Shown: positions 25,949 to 37,012 of the stretch, in pieces | How positions within the stretch are numbered: the first letter of the stretch is position 1 | Layout: each line of letters begins with the position of its first letter | Source: Alsobacter sp045348435 | GTDB taxonomy: Bacteria > Pseudomonadota > Alphaproteobacteria > Rhizobiales > Beijerinckiaceae | Direction of reading: 5' to 3' | DNA length: 64,000 bases | Assembly: GCF_045348435.1 (NCBI RefSeq) | Contig: NZ_CP157484.1 | Coordinates: 5,146,001-5,210,000, forward strand | Program-made: the position numbers and the translations under genes | The notes under the pieces: model-generated | The model's input: the letters and a program-made list of their open reading frames with translations, nothing else | The model's database searches: none | Told to the model about the DNA's origin: nothing

Positions 25949-26025
25949 GGGCTTGTAGCTCAGTTGGTTAGAGCGCGCGCTTGATAAGCGTGAGGTCGGA
26001 AGTTCGAGTCTTCCCAGGCCCACCA
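25949..26025 (+). tRNA. tRNA-Ile (GAT)
   Basis: A 77-nt tRNA in the 16S-23S spacer. The acceptor stem GGGCTTG pairs with CAGGCCC, the anticodon GAT is at 25983-25985, and the 3' ACCA is encoded. It is the usual first spacer tRNA. Confidence 0.98.
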
Positions 26026-26171
26026 TTGTTGAGGCGCCTCAAGCGCCGGCGGCGGTCTCCGCCGCCTTGGCTGACGCGCAAAAGTGCGCGGCGGCCGGTC
26101 GGCCTGGTCCGAAGCCTGCGGCTTCGGGTTTCCAGCTTCGAGCCCAGTCCTCACACTCGCCTGCGGCGAGT

Positions 26172-26247
26172 GGGGCCATAGCTCAGTTGGGAGAGCGCGT
26201 GCTTTGCAAGCATGAGGTCGTCGGTTCGATCCCGTCTGGCTCCACCA
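26172..26247 (+). tRNA. tRNA-Ala (TGC)
   Basis: A 76-nt tRNA with acceptor GGGGCCA paired to TGGCTCC, anticodon TGC at 26215-26217 and encoded ACCA. It is the second spacer tRNA of the rrn operon. Confidence 0.98.
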
Positions 26248-26260
26248 GCGGTCGACCGAT

Positions 26261-26281
26261 CTCACGACCTGACGATCTCAC
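26261..26281 (+). repeat. left arm of long-range inverted repeat flanking 23S rRNA
   Basis: This 21-nt segment is complementary, with two differences, to 29407-29427 beyond the 23S gene. It begins CTCACGACCTGAC and is followed by two more GATCTCAC units. The pair lies outside the main 23S processing stem and could lengthen it. Confidence 0.6.
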
Positions 26282-26357
26282 GATCTCACGACCTTCCCCG
26301 TCTCATCCGAAAAGAAACCGAGCTTCGCGGCGTCGTCCCCAGGATGGCGTTCCGCGT

Positions 26358-26370
26358 GATGTTTGACATT
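26358..26370 (+). promoter_or_regulatory. second boxA-like site in the 16S-23S spacer
   Basis: GATGTTTGACATT resembles the leader boxA (CTTTGACAATT) and lies before the 23S gene, where rrn operons usually carry a second antitermination site. The remaining 26.25-26.56 kb spacer has no gene. Confidence 0.5.
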
Positions 26371-26560
26371 GTGAAGAGGGAACATGTTCGGACGTTTCGC
26401 CCAGCGATGGGCGGGATGGCCAGCCAGCGCTCCGCGCCTGACCGCCGGAGAGCCGGACATGTTTGAAGCAAAAACTGGTCTTTTAAGAGCGGTGTTGCGA
26501 ACCATCCTGGACGGGCGCGAGCCTGTCCGGCCGCGCCGAGCGGCGGGTGGGGCGGACATT

Positions 26561-26575
26561 GTTCATGAGAACGAT
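26561..26575 (+). repeat. left arm of 23S rRNA processing stem
   Basis: GTTCATGAGAACGAT pairs over 15 bp (one G-U) with 29375-29389. It brackets the 23S sequence and is the expected RNase III substrate that sets the 23S ends used here. Confidence 0.8.
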
Positions 26576-29374
<2,799 letters not shown>

Positions 29375-29406
29375 ATCGTTCTCATGGACCATGTCCGTGA
29401 ACAAAC

Positions 29407-29427
29407 GTGAGATCGTTAGATCGTGAG
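29407..29427 (+). repeat. right arm of long-range inverted repeat flanking 23S rRNA
   Basis: This 21-nt segment (beginning GTGAGATCGTTAG) is complementary with two differences to 26261-26281. It lies in the 23S-5S spacer. Confidence 0.6.
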
Positions 29428-29521
29428 ACCGTTGGGAACGCCCGACCTCACGACCAACGACCTCACCCTCCAAAAGACCAGTCCCGCTTCCCGGCCCCGC
29501 GCCGGCCCATGCTGTTCTTCG

Positions 29522-29642
29522 CCGGCCTGGTGGCCCTTGCGAGGAGACCAAACCCGATCCCATCCCGAACTCGGCCGTCAAACTCCTCAGCGCCGATGGT
29601 ACTATGTCTCAAGACCTGGGAGAGTAGGTCGTCGCCAGGCCT
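29522..29642 (+). rRNA. rrf: 5S ribosomal RNA
   Basis: About 120 nt. The terminal stem pairs GGCCTGG (29524-29530) with CCAGGCC (29635-29641). The internal conserved stretches ACCCGATCCCATCCCGAACTC and GATGGTACT are present. Confidence 0.95.
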
Positions 29643-29727
29643 GCCAAGAACAGCATCCCTCCTCACAATGCCTCACCACCCAAGGCCCCCCAAAGGCCCA
29701 TACCGGCACGACCCCCAATCACCCTGG

Positions 29728-30605
<878 letters not shown>

Positions 30606-30966
30606 AGCTACGCAGTTCCGGGCGTTGCGCCGCCGAGGCCAGGTAGAGCGTACGGCGCACCGAGGGCATCACGATGGGGCGGGCGTCCAGAGTCCCGACC
30701 GCGACCTCTTCGGAGACGGCCGCCATCGGCAAGATGCAGCTCGCCGTGCCCCGCACCGCCAGCATCTTCATGGCCGAAATCGAGCGCACGTCGTGCGCCA
30801 CCTTCAGGTCGGCGCCGATCCCCCGCGCCGCCGCCGCGATCGCCACGCGCAGGGTGCCGGGCTCCTCCGGCATGGCGAGCGTATGCAGCAGCGCGCTGGC
30901 GAGGGTGATCGCCGGGCCCGTCTGAACACCTGGCCGGGAAACGAACACCAGCTCTTCCTGCAGCAC
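30606..30966 (-). pseudogene. LysR-type regulator fragment (C-terminal domain)
   Basis: About 115 residues of a LysR substrate-binding domain: LLQEELVFVSRPG at the start, then the segment AMPEEPGTLRVAIAAA, SAMKMLAVRGTASCILPMAA and TLYLASAAQRPEL. The helix-turn-helix half and the normal C-terminus are absent. It is joined directly to the recombinase relic near 30.605 kb, so the open frame across both is an accidental chimera. Confidence 0.8.
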
Positions 30967-30989
30967 CTAACCGGGTCCTGCCTCCAGCC

Positions 30990-32405
30990 TCAGGACCTCT
31001 TCCCTATCAGCGACTTCGGCTCGAGGTAGGCCTCCAGCCCGAAGATGCCGTATTCCCGGCCGAGCCCGGACTGCTTGAAGCCGCCGAACGGCGCCTTCGG
31101 ATCATGGGCCAGCGTATTGACGAGGACCCGGCCTGCCTCCAGCCGCTCGGCAACGCGTTCCCCCCGGGCCTGGTCGCCCGACAGGACATAGGCCTGGAGG
31201 CCATAGACCGTGTCGTTGGCGATGCGGACGGCGTCGTCCTCGTTCTCGTAGGCGATCAGCGAGAGGACCGGCCCGAAGATCTCCTCCCGGGCGATCGTCA
31301 TGTCGTTGGTCACGCCGCCGAAGAGCGTGGGACGGACGAACCATCCGGCCAGTCCTTCGGGGCGCCCCGGCCCACCAGCGAGGAGACGGGCGCTCTCCTC
31401 GATGCCCAGGCGGATGTAGCGCTGCACCCGCTCCCACTGCCGCTCGCTGACCATAGGTCCCACCGTCGTTCGGGGATCGCGGGGATCGCCGACCTGCACG
31501 GCGGCCACGGCCGTGCTGGCCAGGTGCTCGATCTCGGCAAGCCGGCTGCGCGGCGCCAGCAGGCGCGTGCCGGCGATGCAGGCCTGGCCGCTGTTCATGA
31601 AGGCCGCCTGGACGGCGATCGGGATCGCCGTCTCCAGGTCGGCATCGTCCAGGATGATCGTCGGCGACTTGCCGCCGAGTTCCAGGGTTACGCGCTTCAG
31701 CGTCGCGGCCCCGGCCTGGAGGATCGCCTTGCCGACGGCCGTCGAGCCGGTGAAAGAGATCTTGGCGACATCGGGATGCCGGCTGAGCTCGGCTCCGACG
31801 GTTTCGCCGCGCCCCGTAACGATGTTGACCACGCCTGCGGGAAGCGCGGCGGCGTGGAACGCCTCCATGATCACCTGTGTTTGCGTGGCGCTCATCTCGC
31901 TCGGCTTGACCACCACGGTGCAGCCCGCCGCGAGCGCGGTCGCGACCTTGCCGCAGATGAAGCCGGCATTGCTGTTCCACGGCGTGATCAGCCCCGCGAC
32001 GCCGGACGGGGTCATCACGACTTCGGACGCGCCGACACGCCGGCGGAACGGATAGGTCTCCAGCAGATCGATCGCCTCGTCGAAGGCGGCGACGGGATGG
32101 TCGACCATGAAGGCCGCACGCGATGCGGGCGCTCCGTATTCCTCGATCACGGCCTCGAGCAGCGCCTCACGCCGGGCGGCGACCTCGTCGCGCAGGCGGC
32201 GAAGCATGGCAAGCCGCTCCGGCGGGCTCGTCGTGGCGAAGGCGGGGAGGGCCCGCTTGGCGGCGGCGATCGCCTGCCGCGCGTCTTCCTCGTCGGCCAG
32301 ACGCACCTGGCCGATGACCGCCCTGGTCGCGGGATTGTGGAGCGGGAACATCTCGGCTCCATGGGGGATGACGAACTGGCCGTCGATGAAGATCCTGTCG
32401 ATCAT
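30990..32405 (-). CDS. aldehyde dehydrogenase family protein
   Basis: A 471-residue NAD(P)-dependent aldehyde dehydrogenase. Visible motifs are the N-terminal substrate domain (FIDGQFVIPHG), TPWNSNAGFICGKVATALAAG, KPSEMS, the coenzyme loop FTGSTAVGKAI, the general-base motif LELGGKSPTIILDD, and the nucleophile region NSGQACIAGTRLL. EIFGPVLSLIAY and the closing GGFKQSGLGREYG are normal. ATG at 32405 is used; a GTG two codons earlier (32411) is better spaced from GGAG. It is divergent from a LysR gene 107 bp away, its probable regulator. Block neighbours suggest detoxification of reactive carbonyl compounds. Confidence 0.9.
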   Translation of the reverse strand: MIDRIFIDGQFVIPHGAEMFPLHNPATRAVIGQVRLADEEDARQAIAAAKRALPAFATTSPPERLAMLRRLRDEVAARREALLEAVIEEYGAPASRAAFMVDHPVAAFDEAIDLLETYPFRRRVGASEVVMTPSGVAGLITPWNSNAGFICGKVATALAAGCTVVVKPSEMSATQTQVIMEAFHAAALPAGVVNIVTGRGETVGAELSRHPDVAKISFTGSTAVGKAILQAGAATLKRVTLELGGKSPTIILDDADLETAIPIAVQAAFMNSGQACIAGTRLLAPRSRLAEIEHLASTAVAAVQVGDPRDPRTTVGPMVSERQWERVQRYIRLGIEESARLLAGGPGRPEGLAGWFVRPTLFGGVTNDMTIAREEIFGPVLSLIAYENEDDAVRIANDTVYGLQAYVLSGDQARGERVAERLEAGRVLVNTLAHDPKAPFGGFKQSGLGREYGIFGLEAYLEPKSLIGKRS

Positions 32406-32512
32406 GTTCACGGGTGGCTCCTGGGATGCGTGGCGTTGCTCCTCAGGTAGCCCGTACCTATAAGATTGATTAGCCGGACAGTCCGGCATGTTCTGGTGAG
32501 CGAGACAGGACA

Positions 32513-33424
32513 ATGATGACGACGGGCCTGACGGAACTCGAAGCCGTGCAGGCGGTGGCGCGACACCGCAACTTCCGCTCCGCGGCGACGCAAATCGGGA
32601 TCTCCCGGTCCGCTCTCAGCCACATGGTCGCGGCGCTCGAGAGCCGACTGGGCGCTCGCCTATTCCACCGCACGACCCGCAGCGTGACGCTGACGGAGGC
32701 AGGCGAGCGGTTCGTAGCCGAGACGGGGCCCGCGCTCCGCGACATCCGCGAAGCCATGGAGCGCCTGACCGACCACCAGGCGGAGCCGTCGGGGACGCTG
32801 CGGATCAACGCCTCGTCCGGCGCGGCCCGCCAGATCATGGCGCCGATCGTCCTCGAGTATGTCCGGCGACACCCCCTGGTCACCGTCGACATCGTCACCG
32901 AGGGAAAGCTCGTCGACATCGTCCTCGAAGGCTTCGACCTCGGCGTTCGCCTGGCCGAGACGGTGCCGCAGGACATGATCGCCGTCCCACTCGGGCCCCC
33001 GCAGCGCTTCGCCGTCGTCGGCTCGCCCGCCTACTTCGCGCGGCGCCCCAAGCCGCTCGTCCCGGGCGACCTCGCCGCCCACGCCTGCATCCGCAGCCGC
33101 CTGCCTGGCGGCGGCATCTATCGCTGGGAGTTCGAACACCGCGGCGAGCAGGTCGAGATCGACGGGAGGGGGCCGCTCATCCTCGATGACCCGATGCTGA
33201 TGATCGAGGCGGCGCGAGCCGGGGTCGGCCTGGCCTACCTGACCGAGTGGAACGCCGCGGACGATCTTGCCGCGGGACGGCTCGTCCGGGTGCTCGAAGA
33301 CTGGACGCCGCCCTTCCCCGGCCTTTGCCTCTACTACCCTGGCCGCCGGCACCTGGCCGCGCATCACCGGTCCTTCGTTGACCTCGTGCGGGAAGCGGCC
33401 CGCCAAGCCAAAGGCGCGACCTGA
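32513..33424 (+). CDS. LysR family transcriptional regulator
   Basis: A 303-residue regulator with an N-terminal winged helix (VARHRNFRSAATQIGISRSA, then LSHMVAALESRLGARLFHRT) and a periplasmic-binding-like effector domain. It resembles the group that controls divergent oxidoreductase genes. The divergent aldehyde dehydrogenase gene shares its 107-bp promoter region, the classic LysR arrangement. The inducer is unknown. The gene is complete. Confidence 0.92.
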   Translation: MMTTGLTELEAVQAVARHRNFRSAATQIGISRSALSHMVAALESRLGARLFHRTTRSVTLTEAGERFVAETGPALRDIREAMERLTDHQAEPSGTLRINASSGAARQIMAPIVLEYVRRHPLVTVDIVTEGKLVDIVLEGFDLGVRLAETVPQDMIAVPLGPPQRFAVVGSPAYFARRPKPLVPGDLAAHACIRSRLPGGGIYRWEFEHRGEQVEIDGRGPLILDDPMLMIEAARAGVGLAYLTEWNAADDLAAGRLVRVLEDWTPPFPGLCLYYPGRRHLAAHHRSFVDLVREAARQAKGAT

Positions 33425-33440
33425 GAGCCGCCCCACGCGC

Positions 33441-33456
33441 CTCACACGATCTCACA
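33441..33456 (+). promoter_or_regulatory. 10-bp-period direct-repeat box A upstream of tautomerase gene
   Basis: CTCACACGATCTCACA contains CTCACA at 33441 and again at 33451, one helical turn apart, ending 71 bp before the ATG at 33528. Three similar boxes are found upstream of other genes in this block in the same orientation relative to the gene. Confidence 0.6.
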
Positions 33457-33527
33457 ACGGCTCTCTCGCCACGCGTGCCCACTCCTTTCACGCTGAGCCC
33501 GTGACCATCCCTGAAAGGAGATCCCCC

Positions 33528-33833
33528 ATGCCGTTCGTGAACGTGAAGCTGGTCGAAGGCGTGTTCAGCGAGGCCGAGAAGCACAAGCTGGCCAAGGCCC
33601 TGACCGACGTGCTCGTCGAGTTCGAGGGGTCGGAGGCCTTTCGCGAGGTCGTCTGGGTGCTGATCGAGGAACTGCATCCGGATGGCTGGCACATCGGGGG
33701 GCGGCCGTGGGAGGGGCCGCGCTCGCTGATCACCACGCTGCAGAAATCCAAGGCCATCGTGGAGACGCTCGACGGCGTTCCGCAGACCAGGGCCGAGTGG
33801 GCAAAGGCGGCCCCGGTCCTGAAGGGCGCCTAG
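33528..33833 (+). CDS. tautomerase family protein (4-oxalocrotonate tautomerase-like)
   Basis: A 101-residue protein whose mature N-terminus would be Pro (MPFVNVKLVEGVFS), the catalytic proline of the tautomerase superfamily. An AAAGGAGAT ribosome site lies upstream. The C-terminal half (ELHPDGWHIGGRPWEGP) is of the longer 4-OT-like group. It probably catalyses keto-enol tautomerisation or a related reaction on a small carbonyl compound. A CTCACA direct-repeat box precedes it, and the quinone oxidoreductase gene follows 57 bp later, probably in the same transcript. Confidence 0.87.
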   Translation: MPFVNVKLVEGVFSEAEKHKLAKALTDVLVEFEGSEAFREVVWVLIEELHPDGWHIGGRPWEGPRSLITTLQKSKAIVETLDGVPQTRAEWAKAAPVLKGA

Positions 33834-33890
33834 CGCAATCGAGATCCCTGCCCGCGCCCAAACACCCCGTTCCCAACCGAGGAGGTCTCC

Positions 33891-34880
33891 ATGACCACGT
33901 CGATGAAGGCAGCCGTCCTCCACGAAACCGGCGCCCCGCTGCGCGTCGCCCCGATCAGCCGGCCAGTTCCCGGCCCAGGCGAGGTCCTCGTCCGCATCGC
34001 GGCGGCCGGCACCAATCCGCTGGACACCAAGATCCATGCCGGGCAGGCCGCCCATGCCAGGCACCCTGCTCCGTCCATCCTCGGGCTGGATATGGCCGGC
34101 ACGGTCGAGGCGGTCGGGCCCGGCGTCACCCGGTTCCGGCCCGGCGACGAGGTGTTCGGCATGGTGGGCGGCGTTGGCGGCCACCCCGGCACGCTCGCCG
34201 AATATGTGAGCGCGGACGAGGACCTGCTCGCTGCCAAGCCGGCGAACCTCACCATGCGGGAGGCGGCCGTGCTGCCGCTCGTGACGATCACGGCCTGGGA
34301 GGGACTTGTCGACCGCGTTGGCGTACGGCCCGGGCAGACCCTCCTCGTGCTCGGCGGCGCCGGCGGCGTCGGCCATGTCGTCGTCCAGCTGGGGCTCGCC
34401 TTCGGGGCGACGGTCCACGCGACTGGAAACCCCGAGAGCAAGCCCGTGATCGAGCGGCTGGGCGCCAGCTTCATCGACCGGCACGAGCCGATCGCCGACG
34501 CGGTCGACCGGCTCACCGGCGGGCGCGGCTTCGACGTCGTCTACGACACCGTCGGCGCGCTCGATGTCGCCTTCGCCGCCCTCGCGCGGTTCGGCCACGT
34601 GACCTCGTCGCTGGGCTGGGGGACCCACCCGCTCGCGCCGCTCTCATTCAAGGGCGGCACCTATTCCGGCGTCTTCACGCTCCTGCCCCTCATCGACGGC
34701 GAAGGCCGGCGGCACCACGGCGAGATCCTCGAGAAGGCGCGGGAGCTGGTCGAGGCCGGCAAGCTCACGCCTCTGCTCGATCCGCGGCGGTTCGGCCTCG
34801 AGGAGGTCGGCGCAGCCTACGAGGCACTGAAGAAGGCCGACGGCACGGGCAAGATCGCGGTCGACATCGCGGCGACATGA
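33891..34880 (+). CDS. MDR-type quinone oxidoreductase / zinc-free alcohol dehydrogenase-like protein
   Basis: A 329-residue NADPH-dependent medium-chain reductase. It has the N-terminal GroES-like domain (PGPGEVLVRIAAAGTNPLDTK), GLDMAGTVEAVGPGV, and the Rossmann glycine motif LGGAGGVGHVVVQLG. The catalytic and structural zinc ligands of alcohol dehydrogenases are missing, as in quinone oxidoreductases. GAGGAGG lies upstream of the ATG. Grouped with tautomerase, it may reduce enones or quinones. Confidence 0.9.
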   Translation: MTTSMKAAVLHETGAPLRVAPISRPVPGPGEVLVRIAAAGTNPLDTKIHAGQAAHARHPAPSILGLDMAGTVEAVGPGVTRFRPGDEVFGMVGGVGGHPGTLAEYVSADEDLLAAKPANLTMREAAVLPLVTITAWEGLVDRVGVRPGQTLLVLGGAGGVGHVVVQLGLAFGATVHATGNPESKPVIERLGASFIDRHEPIADAVDRLTGGRGFDVVYDTVGALDVAFAALARFGHVTSSLGWGTHPLAPLSFKGGTYSGVFTLLPLIDGEGRRHHGEILEKARELVEAGKLTPLLDPRRFGLEEVGAAYEALKKADGTGKIAVDIAAT

Positions 34881-34904
34881 GCCTGTGCCGACGTCACACA
34901 CGGC

Positions 34905-34919
34905 CTCACAAGTTCTCAC
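34905..34919 (+). promoter_or_regulatory. 10-bp-period direct-repeat box B upstream of hydrolase pseudogene
   Basis: CTCACA at 34905 and CTCAC at 34915 are spaced by exactly 10 bp (CTCACAAGTTCTCAC). The box ends 70 bp before the ATG at 34990 and has the same orientation relative to that gene as box A. Confidence 0.6.
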
Positions 34920-34989
34920 TGGCCGGCGGCAGTGCACTCCCCAAGGATCGTCGGGCACTCGGGCCCGAGATCCACTTCGGAGACGCGTG

Positions 34990-35215
34990 ATGACAAGCAC
35001 CCCCACGAACACATCCGCGACCCGGCGCACCGTCCTTGCCGGCTCGCTCGGCATGGCCTCGGCGCCGTGATCAGTGGCCAGGCCCAACCGCAGTCCAAGT
35101 CCCAGCCCGCGGCGCCGTCCGGCCCTGCGGTTCGTCAACCCATGGCAGGAGCAACCCGGATGAGCAGCGGCTTCGTGAAGGCGTCCGACGGGACTTCATC
35201 AAGACGCAGGCCTGA
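34990..35215 (+). pseudogene. internally deleted Tat-exported alpha/beta hydrolase
   Basis: The start encodes a twin-arginine-type leader (TSATRRTVLAGSLGMASA) after MTSTPTN. A frameshift follows, after which another frame continues AVISGQAQPQSKSQPAAP to SSGFVKASDGT, the usual beginning of non-haem chloroperoxidase-like alpha/beta hydrolases. The sequence then jumps into a third frame encoding only DFIKTQA and a stop, which resembles the family C-terminus. The catalytic core of about 230 residues is therefore deleted. It keeps its own upstream CTCACA box. Confidence 0.7.
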
Positions 35216-35358
35216 GCGTCGGCTCCCGTGCTGGCGGCCATCCGGATCAGGGCGGCCGTCAGCTGACCTTGTCGCGCCCGGTCGAGTGGGCTGCGGCCCA
35301 GCCCAGCACGTCGGCGCGGAGCACGACGGCGTGAGGGCGATCACGAGGGACACGACAC

Positions 35359-36141
35359 ATGACACGGGTCTGCGTGGTGGAGTGGCCTGACGGGCTGCAG
35401 GTGGGGAGCAAGGCCTGGGCGGCACTGGCGGGGGACCTGGCTGCGGCCGCCCCTGAGCTGCTGATCACCAACGAGATGCCATTCGGGTCCTGGCTGCCGC
35501 GGCAGCTGCCCTATGATCGCGCCGCCGCCCGGACGTGGGCCGACATGCACGAGGCATCCCTTCCGGCGCTCGCCTGCTTGGCGCAGGCCGTCATCTCCTC
35601 CCGCCCGATCTTCCATGGCGACGTGCTGGCGAACGAGGCTTTCGCGATCGAGGACGGCGTCTACCGGACGCTGCACCACAAGCAGATTTTCCCGGCCGAG
35701 GAAGGCTGGCAGGAGGACGGCTGGTTCGCGCCTCGGCGTCCGGGGTTCGACACGCACGCGATCGCCGGCCTGACCGTCGGCGTCCTGCTGTGCACCGAGC
35801 TGATGTTCCCCGAGCACGCACGAGCCCTGGGGCGGCAAGGCGCCCACCTCATCGCCGTGCCGAGGGCATCCGGCCGCGCGATGACGACCTGGAGAACGGC
35901 GGGCGCCATGGCGGCCATCGTGAGCGGCGCCTATGTCCTGAGCTCGAACCGCGTGGGATCGGCCGACGGCCAGCCTCCTGTCTTCGGCGGGCAAGGCTTC
36001 GCGTTCGCGCCCTCCGCCGTGACCCTTGGCGAGACTTCCCGCGGGATGGAGATGCTCGTGGTCGATGTCGAACGCGACGTGGCGGATGCCGCGAAATCCG
36101 CCTACCCCGTTTATGTCAGCGACCGGCACGTCCGGCCGTGA
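35359..36141 (+). CDS. carbon-nitrogen hydrolase (nitrilase superfamily)
   Basis: A 260-residue CN-hydrolase. The catalytic triad is visible as Glu in ITNEMPFGS, Lys in HHKQIFPAEEGW and Cys in VLLCTELMFPE. Members hydrolyse nitriles, amides, carbamoyl or N-acyl groups. The closing part (YVLSSNRVG and the GQGFAFAP loop) is normal, and length is normal. The upstream 140 bp holds the hydrolase pseudogene end and no clear promoter. The precise substrate cannot be told. Confidence 0.87.
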   Translation: MTRVCVVEWPDGLQVGSKAWAALAGDLAAAAPELLITNEMPFGSWLPRQLPYDRAAARTWADMHEASLPALACLAQAVISSRPIFHGDVLANEAFAIEDGVYRTLHHKQIFPAEEGWQEDGWFAPRRPGFDTHAIAGLTVGVLLCTELMFPEHARALGRQGAHLIAVPRASGRAMTTWRTAGAMAAIVSGAYVLSSNRVGSADGQPPVFGGQGFAFAPSAVTLGETSRGMEMLVVDVERDVADAAKSAYPVYVSDRHVRP

Positions 36142-36149
36142 CCTGATTT

Positions 36150-36359
36150 TTAGATCAGGACGTCAGCGAACGACCAATCGACCGAACGGCCGTCAACCAG
36201 TTCGTGGAAGCGCGAAGAGGCGGTCTCGGCCATGAGCCGTTCCGACGACGCCCGGCCGTCCGTGGCTGCCCGCCATGCGCTGCCGAGACCCACGAGCCCC
36301 AGCACGATGCCGAAGAACGACGCCGGCACGATCGGCAAGGTCTTGGGGGCGAAGGTCAT
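36150..36359 (-). pseudogene. TehA/SLAC1-type (TDT family) transporter, N-terminal fragment
   Basis: A 69-residue remnant starting at 36359 with AGGAGAA upstream. The N-terminal FAPKTLPIVPASFFGIVLGL and GLGSAWRAA match the first membrane segment of tellurite-resistance/dicarboxylate transporter TehA. After about 36 residues the similarity ends and an unrelated tail (FHELVDGRSVDW) follows to the stop. The other nine membrane segments are missing, so it is a deletion remnant. Confidence 0.65.
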
Positions 36360-36456
36360 GACTGTTCTCCTGCCGCAAATGACCCCGGGTCCGCATGGGA
36401 CACGGACCCGGGGCCCAGTGCGCCGAGGCGGAAGGGAGGCGCCCCGGCGGCGAACC

Positions 36457-36924
36457 TTAGAGCCCGAGCTCGCTGAGCCCGGGATGATCGAGGGGGCGCA
36501 TGCCGAGCGGCCAGAGGAACAGCCGTTCGTCCGCACCGATCGCGACGTCGTTGATGCTGGCGTGACGCTCCGCCATGAGTCCGTCGGGCGCGAAGCGCCA
36601 GTTCTCGTTGCCGTGGCAGCGCCACCACTGGCCGGCGCTATCCCGGAATTCGTAGACGAAGCGCACGGCGATGCGCGCGTCCGTGAAGGCCCAGAGCTCC
36701 TTGATGAGCCGGTACTCGGTTTCCTTCTCCCACTTGCGCGCCAGGAAAGCCTCCACCTCCGTGCGGCCGGACAAAAACTCGGACCGGTTTCGCCAGCGCG
36801 TGTCTGACGTGTAGGCCAGGGCGACGCTCGCGGGCGACCGGCTGTTCCAGGCGTTCTCGGCGGCCCTCACTTTCTCGACGGCGGTGCTTGGCGTGAACGG
36901 CGGAAGTGGCGGGCGGACGATCAT
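36457..36924 (-). CDS. DUF1348 / SnoaL-like NTF2-fold protein
   Basis: A 155-residue protein of the nuclear transport factor 2 fold. The family pattern RPPLPPFTPSTAVEKVRAAE, AYTSDTRWRNRSEFLSGR, LIKELWAFTDARIAVRF and the closing DHPGLSELGL are all present. Members are small soluble cone-shaped enzymes or binding proteins of mostly unknown activity, commonly next to oxidoreductases and alpha/beta hydrolases. A CTCACA direct-repeat box lies 57 bp upstream, facing this gene. Confidence 0.9.
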   Translation of the reverse strand: MIVRPPLPPFTPSTAVEKVRAAENAWNSRSPASVALAYTSDTRWRNRSEFLSGRTEVEAFLARKWEKETEYRLIKELWAFTDARIAVRFVYEFRDSAGQWWRCHGNENWRFAPDGLMAERHASINDVAIGADERLFLWPLGMRPLDHPGLSELGL

Positions 36925-36981
36925 GTGAACCTCGGAGGACTGAACGGCTCCCATCCTCCCGGGCCGCGGGCCACATCGCGA

Positions 36982-36996
36982 GTGATGTGTTGTGAG
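36982..36996 (-). promoter_or_regulatory. 10-bp-period direct-repeat box C upstream of the DUF1348 gene
   Basis: On the minus strand CTCACA starts at 36996 and ATCAC at 36986, 10 bp apart (CTCACAACACATCAC). It lies 57 bp before the DUF1348 start codon, oriented toward it, and 17 bp beyond the stop of the large regulator gene. Confidence 0.5.
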
Positions 36997-37012
36997 ATGC
37001 CGTGGACCGCGG

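Noticed and set aside
26258..26290. GATCTCAC units beside tRNA-Ala as further copies of the block A boxes
   Set aside because: The CTCAC units are spaced 15 and 8 bp, not 10, and they pair with the other side of 23S. A structural RNA role fits better.
35359..36141. The CN-hydrolase as part of the imide/amide operon to the right
   Set aside because: It lies about 15 kb away on the other strand among unrelated detoxification genes, so no functional link can be supported.
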